Below, piece after piece: positions 39,956 through 48,529 of a stretch of DNA of 64,000 nucleotides (its first letter is position 1; every line of letters starts with the position of its first letter). Made by a program: the position numbers and the translations under genes. The stretch spans positions 513,689 to 577,688 of the forward strand of contig NZ_JANFNG010000001.1 of assembly GCF_024436035.1 (NCBI RefSeq), given 5' to 3'. The notes below the pieces were generated by a model, which saw nothing but the letters and a program-made list of their open reading frames with translations, was not told the DNA's origin and did not search any database. Origin of the DNA: Streptomyces humicola (GTDB lineage Bacteria; Actinomycetota; Actinomycetes; Streptomycetales; Streptomycetaceae).

Positions 39956-41062
39956 GTGACGACCATGTGGCGGTGCGCCGCGTCTGCGGCGATGGCGGTG
40001 GCGATGTCGATCGACCTGGCGGCCTGCGCCGGCAAGCCCGTCTATGGCACGCCCAGGACCGACGCGGCGAGCGTCGCCGAAGGCTTCGCGGTGGGCCTGG
40101 CACTGCCGGAGACCCAGACCACCCGCTACGACGCGGTCGACCGTCCCACCATCAGGAAGAAACTGCAGGAGTTGTGCCCGAAGTGCACGTTGGACTACAA
40201 GAACGCCGGAGGTGACGCCAACGTCCAGCGGCAGCAGATCGATGCCCTCATACGCGACGGGGTGAAGGTCATCATCCTTGACGCCGTCGACTACCGGGCG
40301 ATCCGTCCCTCGGTCGACAAGGCGCACGCTCTGGGTATCAAGGTCGTCGCCTACGACCGGCTGGCGCAGGGCGCGGTCGACGCTTACGCGTCGTTCGACA
40401 ACACCGAGATCGGCAAGCAGCAGGGCGAGGGCCTGCTGCAGGCGCTCGGCTCCCGGGCCACGCCGGCCAGCCGGATCGTCATGATCGACGGCGACCGGGA
40501 CGACCCCAACGCGGCCCAGTTCAAGGCCGGCGCGCACAGCGCTCTGGACGGGAAGGTCACCATCGCCGCCGAGTACGACACCGACGGCTGGCTCGCCGAC
40601 AACGCGAACAAAGAGGTGGCCGATGCGATCGCCCGGCTCGGCAAGGACAACATCGCCGCCGTCTACTCGGCCAACGACGGCATGGCCACCGGTGTCATCA
40701 GCGCTCTGCAGTCCGCCGGGATCGCACCGCTGCCACCGGTGAGCGGCCAGGACGCACAACTCGACGCCGTCCAGCGCGTGATCGCAGGCACCCAGGCCTT
40801 CACGATCTACAAGCCGTATGTGGTGGAGGCGGAGACGGCCGCGGAGATGGCGATCGACGTCGCCACCGGAACGCCCATCGACATCGCCAACACGACCGTC
40901 TCCAACGGGACCGACAACGCCGTCCCCGCCAGGCTGGTCGACACGGCGATCCTCGACGCCAGCGACATCAGACAGACGGTGGTCGCCGACGGGCTCTACA
41001 CGATCGACCAGATCTGCACCCCGCAATACGCGCAGGCCTGCGCAAAGGCAGGCCTGAAGTAG
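39956..41062 (+). CDS. Periplasmic-binding-protein-like sugar-binding lipoprotein (family 2)
   Basis: 368 residues from GTG 39956 (GGGAGG 7 nt upstream) or ATG 39965. Lipobox LAAC near residue 24. The fold resembles xylose/ribose-binding proteins: DGVKVIILDAVDY, VVAYDRLAQGAVDAYASFDN, IAAVYSANDGMATGVISAL. It should bind a pentose or related sugar outside the cell. No ABC ATPase or permease is nearby, so it is an orphan receptor or works with a transporter elsewhere. Confidence 0.88.
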   Translation: MTTMWRCAASAAMAVAMSIDLAACAGKPVYGTPRTDAASVAEGFAVGLALPETQTTRYDAVDRPTIRKKLQELCPKCTLDYKNAGGDANVQRQQIDALIRDGVKVIILDAVDYRAIRPSVDKAHALGIKVVAYDRLAQGAVDAYASFDNTEIGKQQGEGLLQALGSRATPASRIVMIDGDRDDPNAAQFKAGAHSALDGKVTIAAEYDTDGWLADNANKEVADAIARLGKDNIAAVYSANDGMATGVISALQSAGIAPLPPVSGQDAQLDAVQRVIAGTQAFTIYKPYVVEAETAAEMAIDVATGTPIDIANTTVSNGTDNAVPARLVDTAILDASDIRQTVVADGLYTIDQICTPQYAQACAKAGLK

Positions 41063-41081
41063 ACCCTCGGGGCGGCCAGGG

Positions 41082-41432
41082 TCAGCCCGTGGCACGCGTC
41101 GGATCGGGCGTCCTGCCGGTCACGGAGGAAATCCTGGCAGGCGGGTCGAAGGGGCCCCGGCTCTCGCTTCGCGCCTCGCCGGCCGAGGAGGTCAGCGCGG
41201 TGTTGGCAGGGGGCGCCGGAGTGATGGATCGGGTGCTCAGCCTGTGACTGGCCGCCTCGTCCAGGCTCACCGGTCGCCGCAACGTGGCGGCCAGCCGGCC
41301 CGCTTCACGGCCGAGGGCGGCGATGTCGTCCCACCGGAGGGTGAGGACGACGTGAAGGGCGGCATCCCCGTCCGGGAGGGCATGGAGGGGAAGACTGCCG
41401 GCGGTGCTGCTCGGATTGCTCGGATCGCTCAT
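41082..41432 (-). CDS. Hypothetical protein
   Basis: 116 residues with GGAGG 8-12 nt before the ATG at 41432. The central portion (DAALHVVLTLRWDDIAALGR, then EAGRLAATLRRPVSLDEAAS) looks structured and amphipathic. Both ends are disordered (Ser/Pro/Thr-rich). No known domain. The frame extends upstream without coding character. Confidence 0.5.
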   Translation of the reverse strand: MSDPSNPSSTAGSLPLHALPDGDAALHVVLTLRWDDIAALGREAGRLAATLRRPVSLDEAASHRLSTRSITPAPPANTALTSSAGEARSESRGPFDPPARISSVTGRTPDPTRATG

Positions 41433-41527
41433 CGGGTGATCCTCCACGGTAATGGCGGCATGGGGAGCTCTGCGCGTGACCGGCGCCGCTCTGCATGGAG
41501 TCAATACGGGCGTGTCCGCGGAACGGT

Positions 41528-42040
41528 TCACCCGGACCCGGACCCGGACTCGGGCACGGACCCGGACTCCGACTCGGACTCGGGCACGGACTCGCTGAGC
41601 ACGGCGGCCATCGTGGCGCCGAGCTCCCAGCACGCCTGGAGGTCGGCCTTGCCCGGCTCGCCGGTGACCGCGACCTCGGCGGCCGCCTGCTGCCAGCCCA
41701 TCCCGGTGGTGATCGAGACGATCCCGCGCACCGTTCCGGTGACGTCGCTGCCGCCGTGCACGTAGTAGCCGAACGGCCTGCCGCGGGTGGTGTCCAGGCA
41801 CGGGTAGTAGACCTGGTCGAAGAAGTGCTTGAGCGCTCCGGACATGTAGCCGAGGTTCGCGGTGGTGCCGAGCAGATAGCCGTCGGCGGCGAGTACGTCG
41901 GGGACGGTCGCGGCGAGCGCCGGCCGTCGTACGACCTCTACCCCTTCGATCTCGTCGGTGGTCGCACCAGAGACGACGGCTTCGAACATCGCCTGCAGGT
42001 TGGGTGACGGAGTGTGATGCACGATCAGCAAGGTGGGCAC
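41528..42040 (-). CDS. Flavodoxin-like/NAD(P)H-dependent oxidoreductase
   Basis: 170 residues starting at GTG 42040. FMN-binding start PTLLIVHHTPSPNLQAMFEA and the flavodoxin loop GYLLGTTANLGYMSGALKHFFD with KPFGYYVHGG-like GRPFGYYVHGG. A soluble flavoprotein reductase is expected. The last 22 residues are acidic Ser/Glu/Gly repeats (ESESESG type), encoded by GGACTC-like microrepeats at about 41530-41590. Confidence 0.8.
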   Translation of the reverse strand: MPTLLIVHHTPSPNLQAMFEAVVSGATTDEIEGVEVVRRPALAATVPDVLAADGYLLGTTANLGYMSGALKHFFDQVYYPCLDTTRGRPFGYYVHGGSDVTGTVRGIVSITTGMGWQQAAAEVAVTGEPGKADLQACWELGATMAAVLSESVPESESESGSVPESGSGSG

Positions 42041-42182
42041 AGCAGCCGAGCCTGCCCGCTCGCCGGCGCCGCTGGCAAGCAGGCGCCGCCGCGCACTGGT
42101 CCTGGTGCGACCGCCGCAGCACCATGGAAGGGAGCAGCCGAGGAGCGAGCAGCCCGGCGCCGAAGAGCCGAGGAGGAGTGCG

Positions 42183-42554
42183 ATGAGCGTCGAACTGAAC
42201 CACACCATCGTGCGGGCGCACGACAAGAAGGCCTCCGCCGAATTCCTCGCGGGCATTCTGGGGCTGCCCGTCGGGCCGCCGACCGGACCGTTCGTGCCGG
42301 TCGAGCTCGGCAACGGCGTCACCCTCGACTATGCCGAGTCCGACGAGATCGTTCCGCAGCACTACGCGTTCCTGGTGGGTGAGGAGGAGTTCGACGCGGC
42401 GTTCACCCGCATCCGTGACGCCGGGATCGAGTACTACGCGGACCCCGGCCACCACGAACGCGGCGAGATCAACCACCGTTGGGGCGGCCGCGGCGTGTAC
42501 TTCGACGACGTCAACGGCCACAACATGGAGTTGCTGACCCGCACCGCTCAGTAA
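42183..42554 (+). CDS. VOC/glyoxalase-family protein
   Basis: 123 residues, one VOC domain pair. Possible metal ligands are His in ELNHTIV, His in PQHYAFLV and Glu in HNMELLT. GAGGAGG precedes the ATG at 42183. The WGGRGVYFDDVNGHNMELL ending is characteristic of glyoxalase/bleomycin-resistance-like proteins. Substrate unknown; possibly detoxification alongside the divergent flavodoxin-like gene. Confidence 0.87.
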   Translation: MSVELNHTIVRAHDKKASAEFLAGILGLPVGPPTGPFVPVELGNGVTLDYAESDEIVPQHYAFLVGEEEFDAAFTRIRDAGIEYYADPGHHERGEINHRWGGRGVYFDDVNGHNMELLTRTAQ

Positions 42555-42767
42555 TCGATCCTGTGCATCGCGTGCCTTCGCATCTCACGCGGTGTGAGCT
42601 CTGTATCGCCCTGAGGTGCGAATCGGGCCGTACGGGGCGCGGCCGGGGCGGTGTGACACGGTCGCGGCCCATTCTTGGTCTGGGCTTTACAAGCCTCCTG
42701 CAACCACTTGTGTAGATTCCGTGTCTTTGGGGATACCGGATCATCTGATGAAGTGACTGAGTGGAGC

Positions 42768-43751
42768 ATGGGCGTGGGGCGGATCAAGGGGAATATCGGT
42801 ATCGCGCTGGTGGCGTGCGCAGTGGTCGCCGGCGCCAGCGCGTGCGGCGGCAATGCATCGGCGTCGGCCACCGCCTCGAAGTCGCCGAACCCGAAGGCGA
42901 GCGTGACCGCGCACCCGTCACCGACGGGCCCCTCCGGCCCGCCGATGCTGCTGGACACCATCGTCCCCGAGGACGGGTCGACGGTCGGGGTGGCCATGCC
43001 GATATCCGTGGTGTTCACCGACCCCGTAGCGGTCTCGGCGCGGGCCGCGATCGAGCAGCGCCTTAAGGTGACCACCTCGGTCCCGGTCACCGGTGCATGG
43101 CACTGGTTCAGCAGCACGCGGGTCGACTGGCGCCCGGAGAAGTACTGGCCGTCCGGGACCAAGGTGACACTCGACGCCGATCTGAACGGCGTCGGTGACG
43201 GCAACGGCGAATACGGCGTCCACAGCTACCAGCACACCTTCACCATCGGCCCGGACACGGAGGCCACCGTCTCCGTCCCCGGCCACACGATGAAGGTCTA
43301 CCGCAACGGCTCGCTGGTGCGCACCATGCCGATCGACGCCGGCAGCCCCAGCTTCCCGTCCTGGGACGGCACCATGGCCGTCATCGACAAGCAGCGCGAG
43401 GTGCGGATGACCTCCTGCAGCGTCGGCATAACCTGCGACAAGAGCAACCCCAACTACTATGACCTGACGCTGCCGTGGGACGTTCAGCTCACCACCTCGG
43501 GCACGTACGTCCACTACTCCACCGGCGACCCGTACCCCGGCCACAGCTACGGTTCGCACGGCTGCGTCCACCTGTCGATGTCCGATGCCCAGTGGTTCTA
43601 CAACTACGTCGAGCAGGGCGACCCGATCACCATCACCGGTTCGCCGCGCGGCGACGCCGCCGGGGACAACGGCTACGCGGCCTTCAACCTCACCTGGTCG
43701 CAGTGGCTCGCGGGAAGCACCACCGGCGCGCAGACGACCAGCACCTCCTGA
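42768..43751 (+). CDS. L,D-transpeptidase lipoprotein with Ig-like domain
   Basis: 327 residues. Lipobox GASAC (Cys26), Ser/Pro linker, an Ig-like domain (about 60-165, TIVPEDGSTVGVAMPISVVF), then the YkuD catalytic domain with HSYGSHGCVHLS (Cys nucleophile and His). A short Trp-containing tail follows (FNLTWSQWLAG). Same layout as mycobacterial LdtMt2-type enzymes that form 3-3 peptidoglycan crosslinks outside the membrane. Confidence 0.93.
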   Translation: MGVGRIKGNIGIALVACAVVAGASACGGNASASATASKSPNPKASVTAHPSPTGPSGPPMLLDTIVPEDGSTVGVAMPISVVFTDPVAVSARAAIEQRLKVTTSVPVTGAWHWFSSTRVDWRPEKYWPSGTKVTLDADLNGVGDGNGEYGVHSYQHTFTIGPDTEATVSVPGHTMKVYRNGSLVRTMPIDAGSPSFPSWDGTMAVIDKQREVRMTSCSVGITCDKSNPNYYDLTLPWDVQLTTSGTYVHYSTGDPYPGHSYGSHGCVHLSMSDAQWFYNYVEQGDPITITGSPRGDAAGDNGYAAFNLTWSQWLAGSTTGAQTTSTS

Positions 43752-43780
43752 CGAAGCGCCTCCCGAAGAGCCGGCAATAC

Positions 43781-43811
43781 GGGTGCGGCGGCCCCTGTGG
43801 CCGCCGCACCC
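43781..43811 (+). terminator. Terminator after the L,D-transpeptidase gene
   Basis: GGGTGCGGCGGCC (43781-43793), loop CCTGT, GGCCGCCGCACCC (43799-43811): perfect 13-bp stem. Confidence 0.88.
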
Positions 43812-43847
43812 TATTGATCTGATGGGGCGTCAGCTAGCCTTCGCCTC

Positions 43848-44834
43848 ATGCCCGTCACGGTCGTGCGCTTCAACCTCGTCGATCCCTCACCCACCCCCGA
43901 GTCGCTGGCCGCCCGCTACCGCGCCGCCGTCGAGATGGCCGCCTTCGCGGACGAACGCGGCATCACGACCGTCCAGACCGAGGAGCACCATGCAACCGAC
44001 AACGGCTGGATGCCCTCACCGCTCGCCTTCGCCGGAGCGGTCTTCGGCGCGACGCGCCGCATCACCGTCACCGTCTCGGCGCTGATCGGTCCGCTCCACG
44101 ACCCGCTCCGCCTCGCCGAGGACATCGCCGTCCTCGACCTGATCGGAGCAGGCCGCCTCGTCACCGTCGCAGGTCTCGGCTACCGGCCCGAGGAGTACGC
44201 GGCGCACGGCAAGGAATGGAAGCGGCGCGGCGCACTGCAGGACGAGACGCTGGAGGCGCTGCTGACCGCGTGGCGGGGCGAGCCCTTCGTCCACCAGGGC
44301 CGTACGGTCCAGGTGACGCCGCGTCCGTACACCAGGCCCCATCCGCTCCTGCTCGTCGGAGGCAGCTCGAAGGCTGCCGCGCGCCGCGCCGCCCGCCTCG
44401 GTCTGCCCTTCTTCCCCAGCGCGCGCCTGCCCGAGCTGGAGTCGTACTACCACGAGCGCCGCGCCGAATACGGCACCGAGGGCTGGGTGCTGCAGCCCCC
44501 GGCCCGCACCTGCCTGCTGCACATCGCCGAGGATCCGGACCGCGCCTGGCACCGCTACGGCTCCCACCTGCTGTACGAGGCGCTCACCTACGCCTCCTGG
44601 CAGTCGTCCGGCATCCACTCCGCCGTCCGCTCCACCGCCGGAGACGTCGAGGAGCTGCGCCGGGAGGGCGTCTACCGCATCGTCACCCCCGACCAGTGCC
44701 TGCGCATCGCCGAAGAGGCGGGCCCCGAGAGCTCGTTGATACTCCACCCGCTGTGCGGTGGCATGCCGGTCGACGAGGGCTGGCGCTCCCTGCACCTGTT
44801 CGCGGAGCGTGTCCTGCCGCGGCTGCCCGCCTGA
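43848..44834 (+). CDS. LLM-class flavin-dependent oxidoreductase
   Basis: 328 residues of luciferase-like TIM-barrel. Landmarks: TTVQTEEHHATDNGWMPSP (the typical EHH of the FMN/F420 site), LHDPLRLAEDIAVLDLIGAGRLVTVAGLGYRPEEY, and GGSSKAAARRAARLG. Flavin or F420 monooxygenase/reductase; no partner reductase nearby. Single gene. Confidence 0.88.
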   Translation: MPVTVVRFNLVDPSPTPESLAARYRAAVEMAAFADERGITTVQTEEHHATDNGWMPSPLAFAGAVFGATRRITVTVSALIGPLHDPLRLAEDIAVLDLIGAGRLVTVAGLGYRPEEYAAHGKEWKRRGALQDETLEALLTAWRGEPFVHQGRTVQVTPRPYTRPHPLLLVGGSSKAAARRAARLGLPFFPSARLPELESYYHERRAEYGTEGWVLQPPARTCLLHIAEDPDRAWHRYGSHLLYEALTYASWQSSGIHSAVRSTAGDVEELRREGVYRIVTPDQCLRIAEEAGPESSLILHPLCGGMPVDEGWRSLHLFAERVLPRLPA

Positions 44835-44880
44835 CGTGCCTGACCCCGTGCCTCCATGGGGGCCGTGACCAGTACAGTTA

Positions 44881-44897
44881 CCCGCGGGTACCGCGGG
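44881..44897. promoter_or_regulatory. Inverted repeat upstream of the LAL regulator
   Basis: CCCGCGG-GTA-CCGCGGG, flanked by TTA and GTA, 39 bp before the regulator ATG. Perfect 7-bp arms. Possible autoregulatory site. Confidence 0.45.
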
Positions 44898-44935
44898 GTA
44901 CTCGCCGCAGGGGGACGGCCGGAAGAGGATGGTGC

Positions 44936-47716
44936 ATGAAGACGGCCCCGATGCCGCTGCTCGGACGCGACCGGGAGATCGCCGCGGTCGAGGCGATGCT
45001 GGCCGGGGCGGTCGACGGCACCGGAAGCGTGCTGGTGGTCAGCGCCGGCGCGGGGCTAGGAAAGACGGCCTTGCTGGACGCGGCGGCCGAGCTGGCGCGG
45101 CGCAGCGGGTTCACTGTGCTCAAGGCGCGCGGCAGCCCGCCCGAGCGCGATCTGCCATTCGGCCTGGCGACCAGGGTGTTCGAGCCTGCCCGCGCGGAAC
45201 TGGTGGCCGCGGGGCTCGACACCGGCGAGGCGGGGCAGCCCCAGCCGGCCGCCCTGCACCGGGCTCTCGCCCATCTGGCGTCCCGAACGTCCGTCCTCGT
45301 GGCCGTCGACGACCTCCACTGCCTCGACCGGCAGTCGCTGCGCTGGCTGAGCACCCTGCCGCACCGCGTCGACCATGCGCCGGTGGCCGTGATGCTCACC
45401 GTGTGCCCCGGCGAGCCGCCCGCGGACCCCGCCGTCCTCGACGAGCTGCTGGCGGCGAGCGCGGCGGAGCTCCACCCGGCCCGCGTCGGCGCCGAGGCCG
45501 TATCGGCACTCCTCGAACGCACACTGGCCAGCACACCCGACGAGCCCTTCACCGCCGCCGTCCTGCGCGAGACGGGCGGCAACCCCCTCCTTGTCACCGA
45601 ACTCGCCGCCGCCATACGGGACCACGGGATCGCACCGTCCGCGGACTCGGCGGCCGAGGTGGCCGGCCTCGCCGTCCCCCGGCTCGCCTCCGCGCTCCAC
45701 GCCCGGCTGCGCCGCATATCGCCCCACGCCCTCGACGTCGCTCGGGCCGCCGCCGTACTCGGCGAGGAAGCGGACCTCCAGCGGGTCACCGCTGTCTGCA
45801 GCGCCCGCGGACTCGATCCGCACGTGGTCTTGGAGGTGCTCACGGCGCTGAGCCGGGCGGACGTACTGCCCGTGACGGAGCTTGCCATCGCCTTCGCCCA
45901 GCCCTTGCTGCGCACCACCGTGCTGCGCAACACTCCGTTCGGGCAGCTGCAGAGCCTGCACGCCGAGGCGGCGCGGACCCTGCGGTCGACGGGCGCACCC
46001 GAAACCCGCGTCGCGGAACACCTCCTCGCCACCCCGGCTACGGCCGGACCGTGGGCAGTCGCCGTGCTGCGCGAAGCGGCGGCGACCGCACTCGGGCGCG
46101 GCGAGCCGGAGATGGCCGCCGCTCACCTGGCCAGGGCGCTGAGCGAACCGGTGCCGGACGCCGACCGCACCCGGCTGCTGACCCAACTCGGCCGGTCCGA
46201 GGCGTACATCGGCTTCGACTCCGCGATCCGGCATCTCACCGAGGCGTCGCGGACCCCCGCGCCACCCGGCCACCGCGCCGAGGCGGTACGGGAGCTGGCG
46301 GAACTGCTCGCGCTGACCGGACGGCACCGGGCCGCCGTCGACCTTCTCGGCGCACCGGACGACGACACCGGCGCCGATCGGGCACTCGCACGCATCGAGC
46401 TGCGGCTCGACCATGAGGCCACGGCGGAGGAGGCGGCGGAGCTGCTCGGCCGGCTGCCCAAACCCGTGGCCTCGGGCGAATCGGAGGAGGGCCGCCACCT
46501 GAGCCTGCTCGCCATGCGTGCCGCATGGGCGGGCCGGTCCCGGACCCGCGCCGCAGCCCTCGCCCAGCAGGCGCTGGCCGCCCTCCCCGTCACCCCGCGC
46601 TCGGTCCGCCCCATCCTGCGCTGCGTCCAGGTGCTCGGCCAGGCGGGCCTCGCCGAGGACGGGTACGAACGCTGCGACGCTCTCGTCGGCCACGCCGAAC
46701 GGTGGTCGCACCGGCCCTGCCTGGCCGCGGCCCGCTCCCTGCGCGGCACGATGGCCCACCGGCTCGGCCGGATATGGGAGGCCGCCGAGGACAGCCGCGC
46801 CGCGCTCGGCCTGCTCGTCGCCTGCGGGGCGCCACGCGGCAGCGGCACGGCGACGGAGTTCCTGGCCCGGCTGGTGGAGATCCTCACCGATCTCGGTGAA
46901 CTCGACGAGGCGGCGGGGCTCGTCGAGCAGGCGGAGCTCTCCGGTGACGTGCCGGAGACATGGGCCGGTACGGCGCTGCTGCTCGCACGCGGCCGGCTGC
47001 GCGTCGCCTGCGGGCGGTCCGCCGAAGGGCTGCGGGACCTGCTGTCCGCGGGCAACAGGTTTCCGACCTGGGCCGTGGAGAATCCCGCCGTCGCACCGTG
47101 GCGCTCCGAAGCGGCCATGGCGTTGCTGGCGCTCGGTGAGACCACGGAGGCGCGCCGCCATGCCGCCGACGCGGTCGAGCAGGCGCGCCGGTGGGGTGCG
47201 CCGGGCCCGCTGGGCGGCGCGCTGCGCATGCTCGGGGCCGTCCAGGGCGGCTCCCGCGGACTTGCCAGGCTCGAGGAGTCGGTCAACGTTCTGGAGCGCT
47301 CCTCCGCCAGGTTGGAACTGGCGCGGTCGCTGAGCGAGTACGGGTCGGCGCTCGGCCGGGCCAAGCGCCCGACGCCGGCCAGGCGGGCGCTGCGTGCGGC
47401 GCTCGACGTGGCGGAGGAATGCGGCTGCGCGGACCTGGCGCGGCGCACGCGCATCGAGCTGGCCGCGTCGGGCGGGCGCCCGCCCAAGTCGCCGGGGACG
47501 GAGGGCGTCGCCGCCCTGACCGCGGCCGAACTGCGTACCGCGATGCTCGCCGCCAAGGGCAAGACCAACCGCGAGCTCGCCGAGATCCTGCTGGTCCAGT
47601 TGCGGACCGTCGAGGTCCATCTCACCAATGCCTACCGAAAGCTGGGCATAGACGGACGCGACCAGCTTGCGTCCGTTCTGCACGGGCGTACACCGACCCG
47701 TACCGGGTCACAGTGA
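44936..47716 (+). CDS. LAL-family (MalT-like) LuxR transcriptional regulator
   Basis: 926 residues from the ATG at 44936 (GGAAGAGGA upstream). N-terminal AAA ATPase: Walker A SAGAGLGKTALL near residue 35, Walker B VLVAVDDLHCLD. Long helical TPR-like middle (about 350-840). C-terminal LuxR helix-turn-helix: ALTAAELRTAMLAAKGKTNR, then RTVEVHLTNAYRKLGI. LAL proteins are often pathway-specific activators. The next plus-strand genes, 360 bp downstream, are the double-glycine peptide and its exporter, so it may control them. Confidence 0.9.
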   Translation: MKTAPMPLLGRDREIAAVEAMLAGAVDGTGSVLVVSAGAGLGKTALLDAAAELARRSGFTVLKARGSPPERDLPFGLATRVFEPARAELVAAGLDTGEAGQPQPAALHRALAHLASRTSVLVAVDDLHCLDRQSLRWLSTLPHRVDHAPVAVMLTVCPGEPPADPAVLDELLAASAAELHPARVGAEAVSALLERTLASTPDEPFTAAVLRETGGNPLLVTELAAAIRDHGIAPSADSAAEVAGLAVPRLASALHARLRRISPHALDVARAAAVLGEEADLQRVTAVCSARGLDPHVVLEVLTALSRADVLPVTELAIAFAQPLLRTTVLRNTPFGQLQSLHAEAARTLRSTGAPETRVAEHLLATPATAGPWAVAVLREAAATALGRGEPEMAAAHLARALSEPVPDADRTRLLTQLGRSEAYIGFDSAIRHLTEASRTPAPPGHRAEAVRELAELLALTGRHRAAVDLLGAPDDDTGADRALARIELRLDHEATAEEAAELLGRLPKPVASGESEEGRHLSLLAMRAAWAGRSRTRAAALAQQALAALPVTPRSVRPILRCVQVLGQAGLAEDGYERCDALVGHAERWSHRPCLAAARSLRGTMAHRLGRIWEAAEDSRAALGLLVACGAPRGSGTATEFLARLVEILTDLGELDEAAGLVEQAELSGDVPETWAGTALLLARGRLRVACGRSAEGLRDLLSAGNRFPTWAVENPAVAPWRSEAAMALLALGETTEARRHAADAVEQARRWGAPGPLGGALRMLGAVQGGSRGLARLEESVNVLERSSARLELARSLSEYGSALGRAKRPTPARRALRAALDVAEECGCADLARRTRIELAASGGRPPKSPGTEGVAALTAAELRTAMLAAKGKTNRELAEILLVQLRTVEVHLTNAYRKLGIDGRDQLASVLHGRTPTRTGSQ

Positions 47717-48075
47717 GCTGACAACTCCCGCTCCCTGCCTACCCTTTCACTTCCCTCACTCCGTTCACGTTTCTCCACACCACGTGCGTACCAGGCGCAC
47801 AGCCGCCGCGCGGTGCCGCTTCCGCCGTGTCTTCGCCTGCCCCTAAACGCGGATTTGTCCGACCGAGGCCCAAGGGGGCGGGTGCAGCAGTGGTAAATGC
47901 GCCACCGCAGCGATGTGAAGAACTCGTCGATATTCGGTGGGTAATGCGTCACGGAAGCCCGTTGCGGTACCGAAACGTTGACCGAAACATTCACCGTCCA
48001 CAGGTGGCCCGGCGCTCCGCTGACGTGGTTTTCTCCTAACCCGAACCCCACAAGCACTGAAGGGAAGCGCGCCTC
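47717..48075 (+). other. 359-bp gap upstream of the double-glycine peptide gene
   Basis: No gene found. It is locally less GC-rich and holds the peptide promoter region. A direct repeat ACCGAAACGTT/ACCGAAACATT (about 47970-47995) flanks TTGACC, a possible -35. AGGGAAG serves as the ribosome site. Confidence 0.45.
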
Positions 48076-48309
48076 ATGCGTAACGACTTCACGCCGATCG
48101 AGACCCGCGAGATCGACGACGCCGACCTGGACAACGTCTCCGGTGGCGTTCTCGGCCTCGACCTCGCCGGCGTCACCGGCACCGTTGCCGGTACCGTCGC
48201 CGGCACCACCGCCACCGTCGAGGGTGCCCTGCCCGCGCCGGTGAACGGCCTGGCCGCCCCGGTCAACGGCGTCGTGCAGAACGTCACCGGCACCATCGCC
48301 GGCCTCTGA
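48076..48309 (+). CDS. Double-glycine leader peptide, cysteine-free RiPP/bacteriocin-like precursor
   Basis: 77 residues. Leader of 24 residues, acidic, ending DDADLDNVSGG, a textbook double-glycine cleavage site for C39 peptidases. The predicted 53-residue core starts VLGLDLAG and is almost only Gly, Val, Thr, Ala, Leu, Pro and Asn, with no Cys or Ser. It has internal repeats (TGTVAGTVAGT, APVNGLAAPVNG). The exporter genes with a C39 domain follow. No LanM, radical SAM, YcaO or other modification gene is adjacent, so the product may be an unmodified bacteriocin-like or surface peptide. Confidence 0.88.
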   Translation: MRNDFTPIETREIDDADLDNVSGGVLGLDLAGVTGTVAGTVAGTTATVEGALPAPVNGLAAPVNGVVQNVTGTIAGL

Positions 48310-48345
48310 CGACTGCATTTGCTCAATCGACCGGCACAGCATCGG

Positions 48346-48369
48346 GCTACCGGTACAGCTACCGGTACA
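48346..48369. repeat. Tandem 12-bp repeat between peptide and exporter genes
   Basis: GCTACCGGTACA twice in tandem (48346, 48358), each containing the palindrome TACCGGTA, plus a third partial ATACCGGTTT from 48377. Possible regulator site or the foot of the exporter promoter. Confidence 0.7.
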
Positions 48370-48394
48370 GTTGATAAATACCGGTTTGGTTGAC

Positions 48395-48428
48395 CATGGG
48401 CCCCGGGATTCTCTGCCCGGGGCCCATG
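48395..48428 (+). terminator. Strong terminator downstream of the peptide gene
   Basis: CATGGGCCCCGGG (48395-48407), 8-nt loop, CCCGGGGCCCATG (48416-48428): perfect 13-bp stem 86 bp after the peptide stop and 102 bp before the exporter start. It would give a short abundant peptide transcript with limited read-through. Confidence 0.85.
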
Positions 48429-48529
48429 AATGCTGTCGGTGGACGGCCGGCTGCGCACTACTGCGCCTGTGTTACGGTCAAGTCCTTCTGTGACCGACCG
48501 AGATGAACGCAGTTTGAGGGAATAGTTCT

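Noticed and set aside
41082-42521. A 479-residue protein on the minus strand
   Set aside because: Only its last 116 residues look coding; the middle overlaps the flavodoxin-like gene in another frame and the upper part is antisense to the VOC gene.
42600-42767. c-di-AMP (ydaO-type) riboswitch upstream of the L,D-transpeptidase
   Set aside because: Cell-wall hydrolase genes in streptomycetes sometimes have one, but I could not find its conserved blocks in this leader.
44216-47716. A 1166-residue LAL regulator extending into the LLM gene
   Set aside because: The extension is shadow sequence; the ATG at 44936 has a ribosome site and precedes the AAA domain directly.
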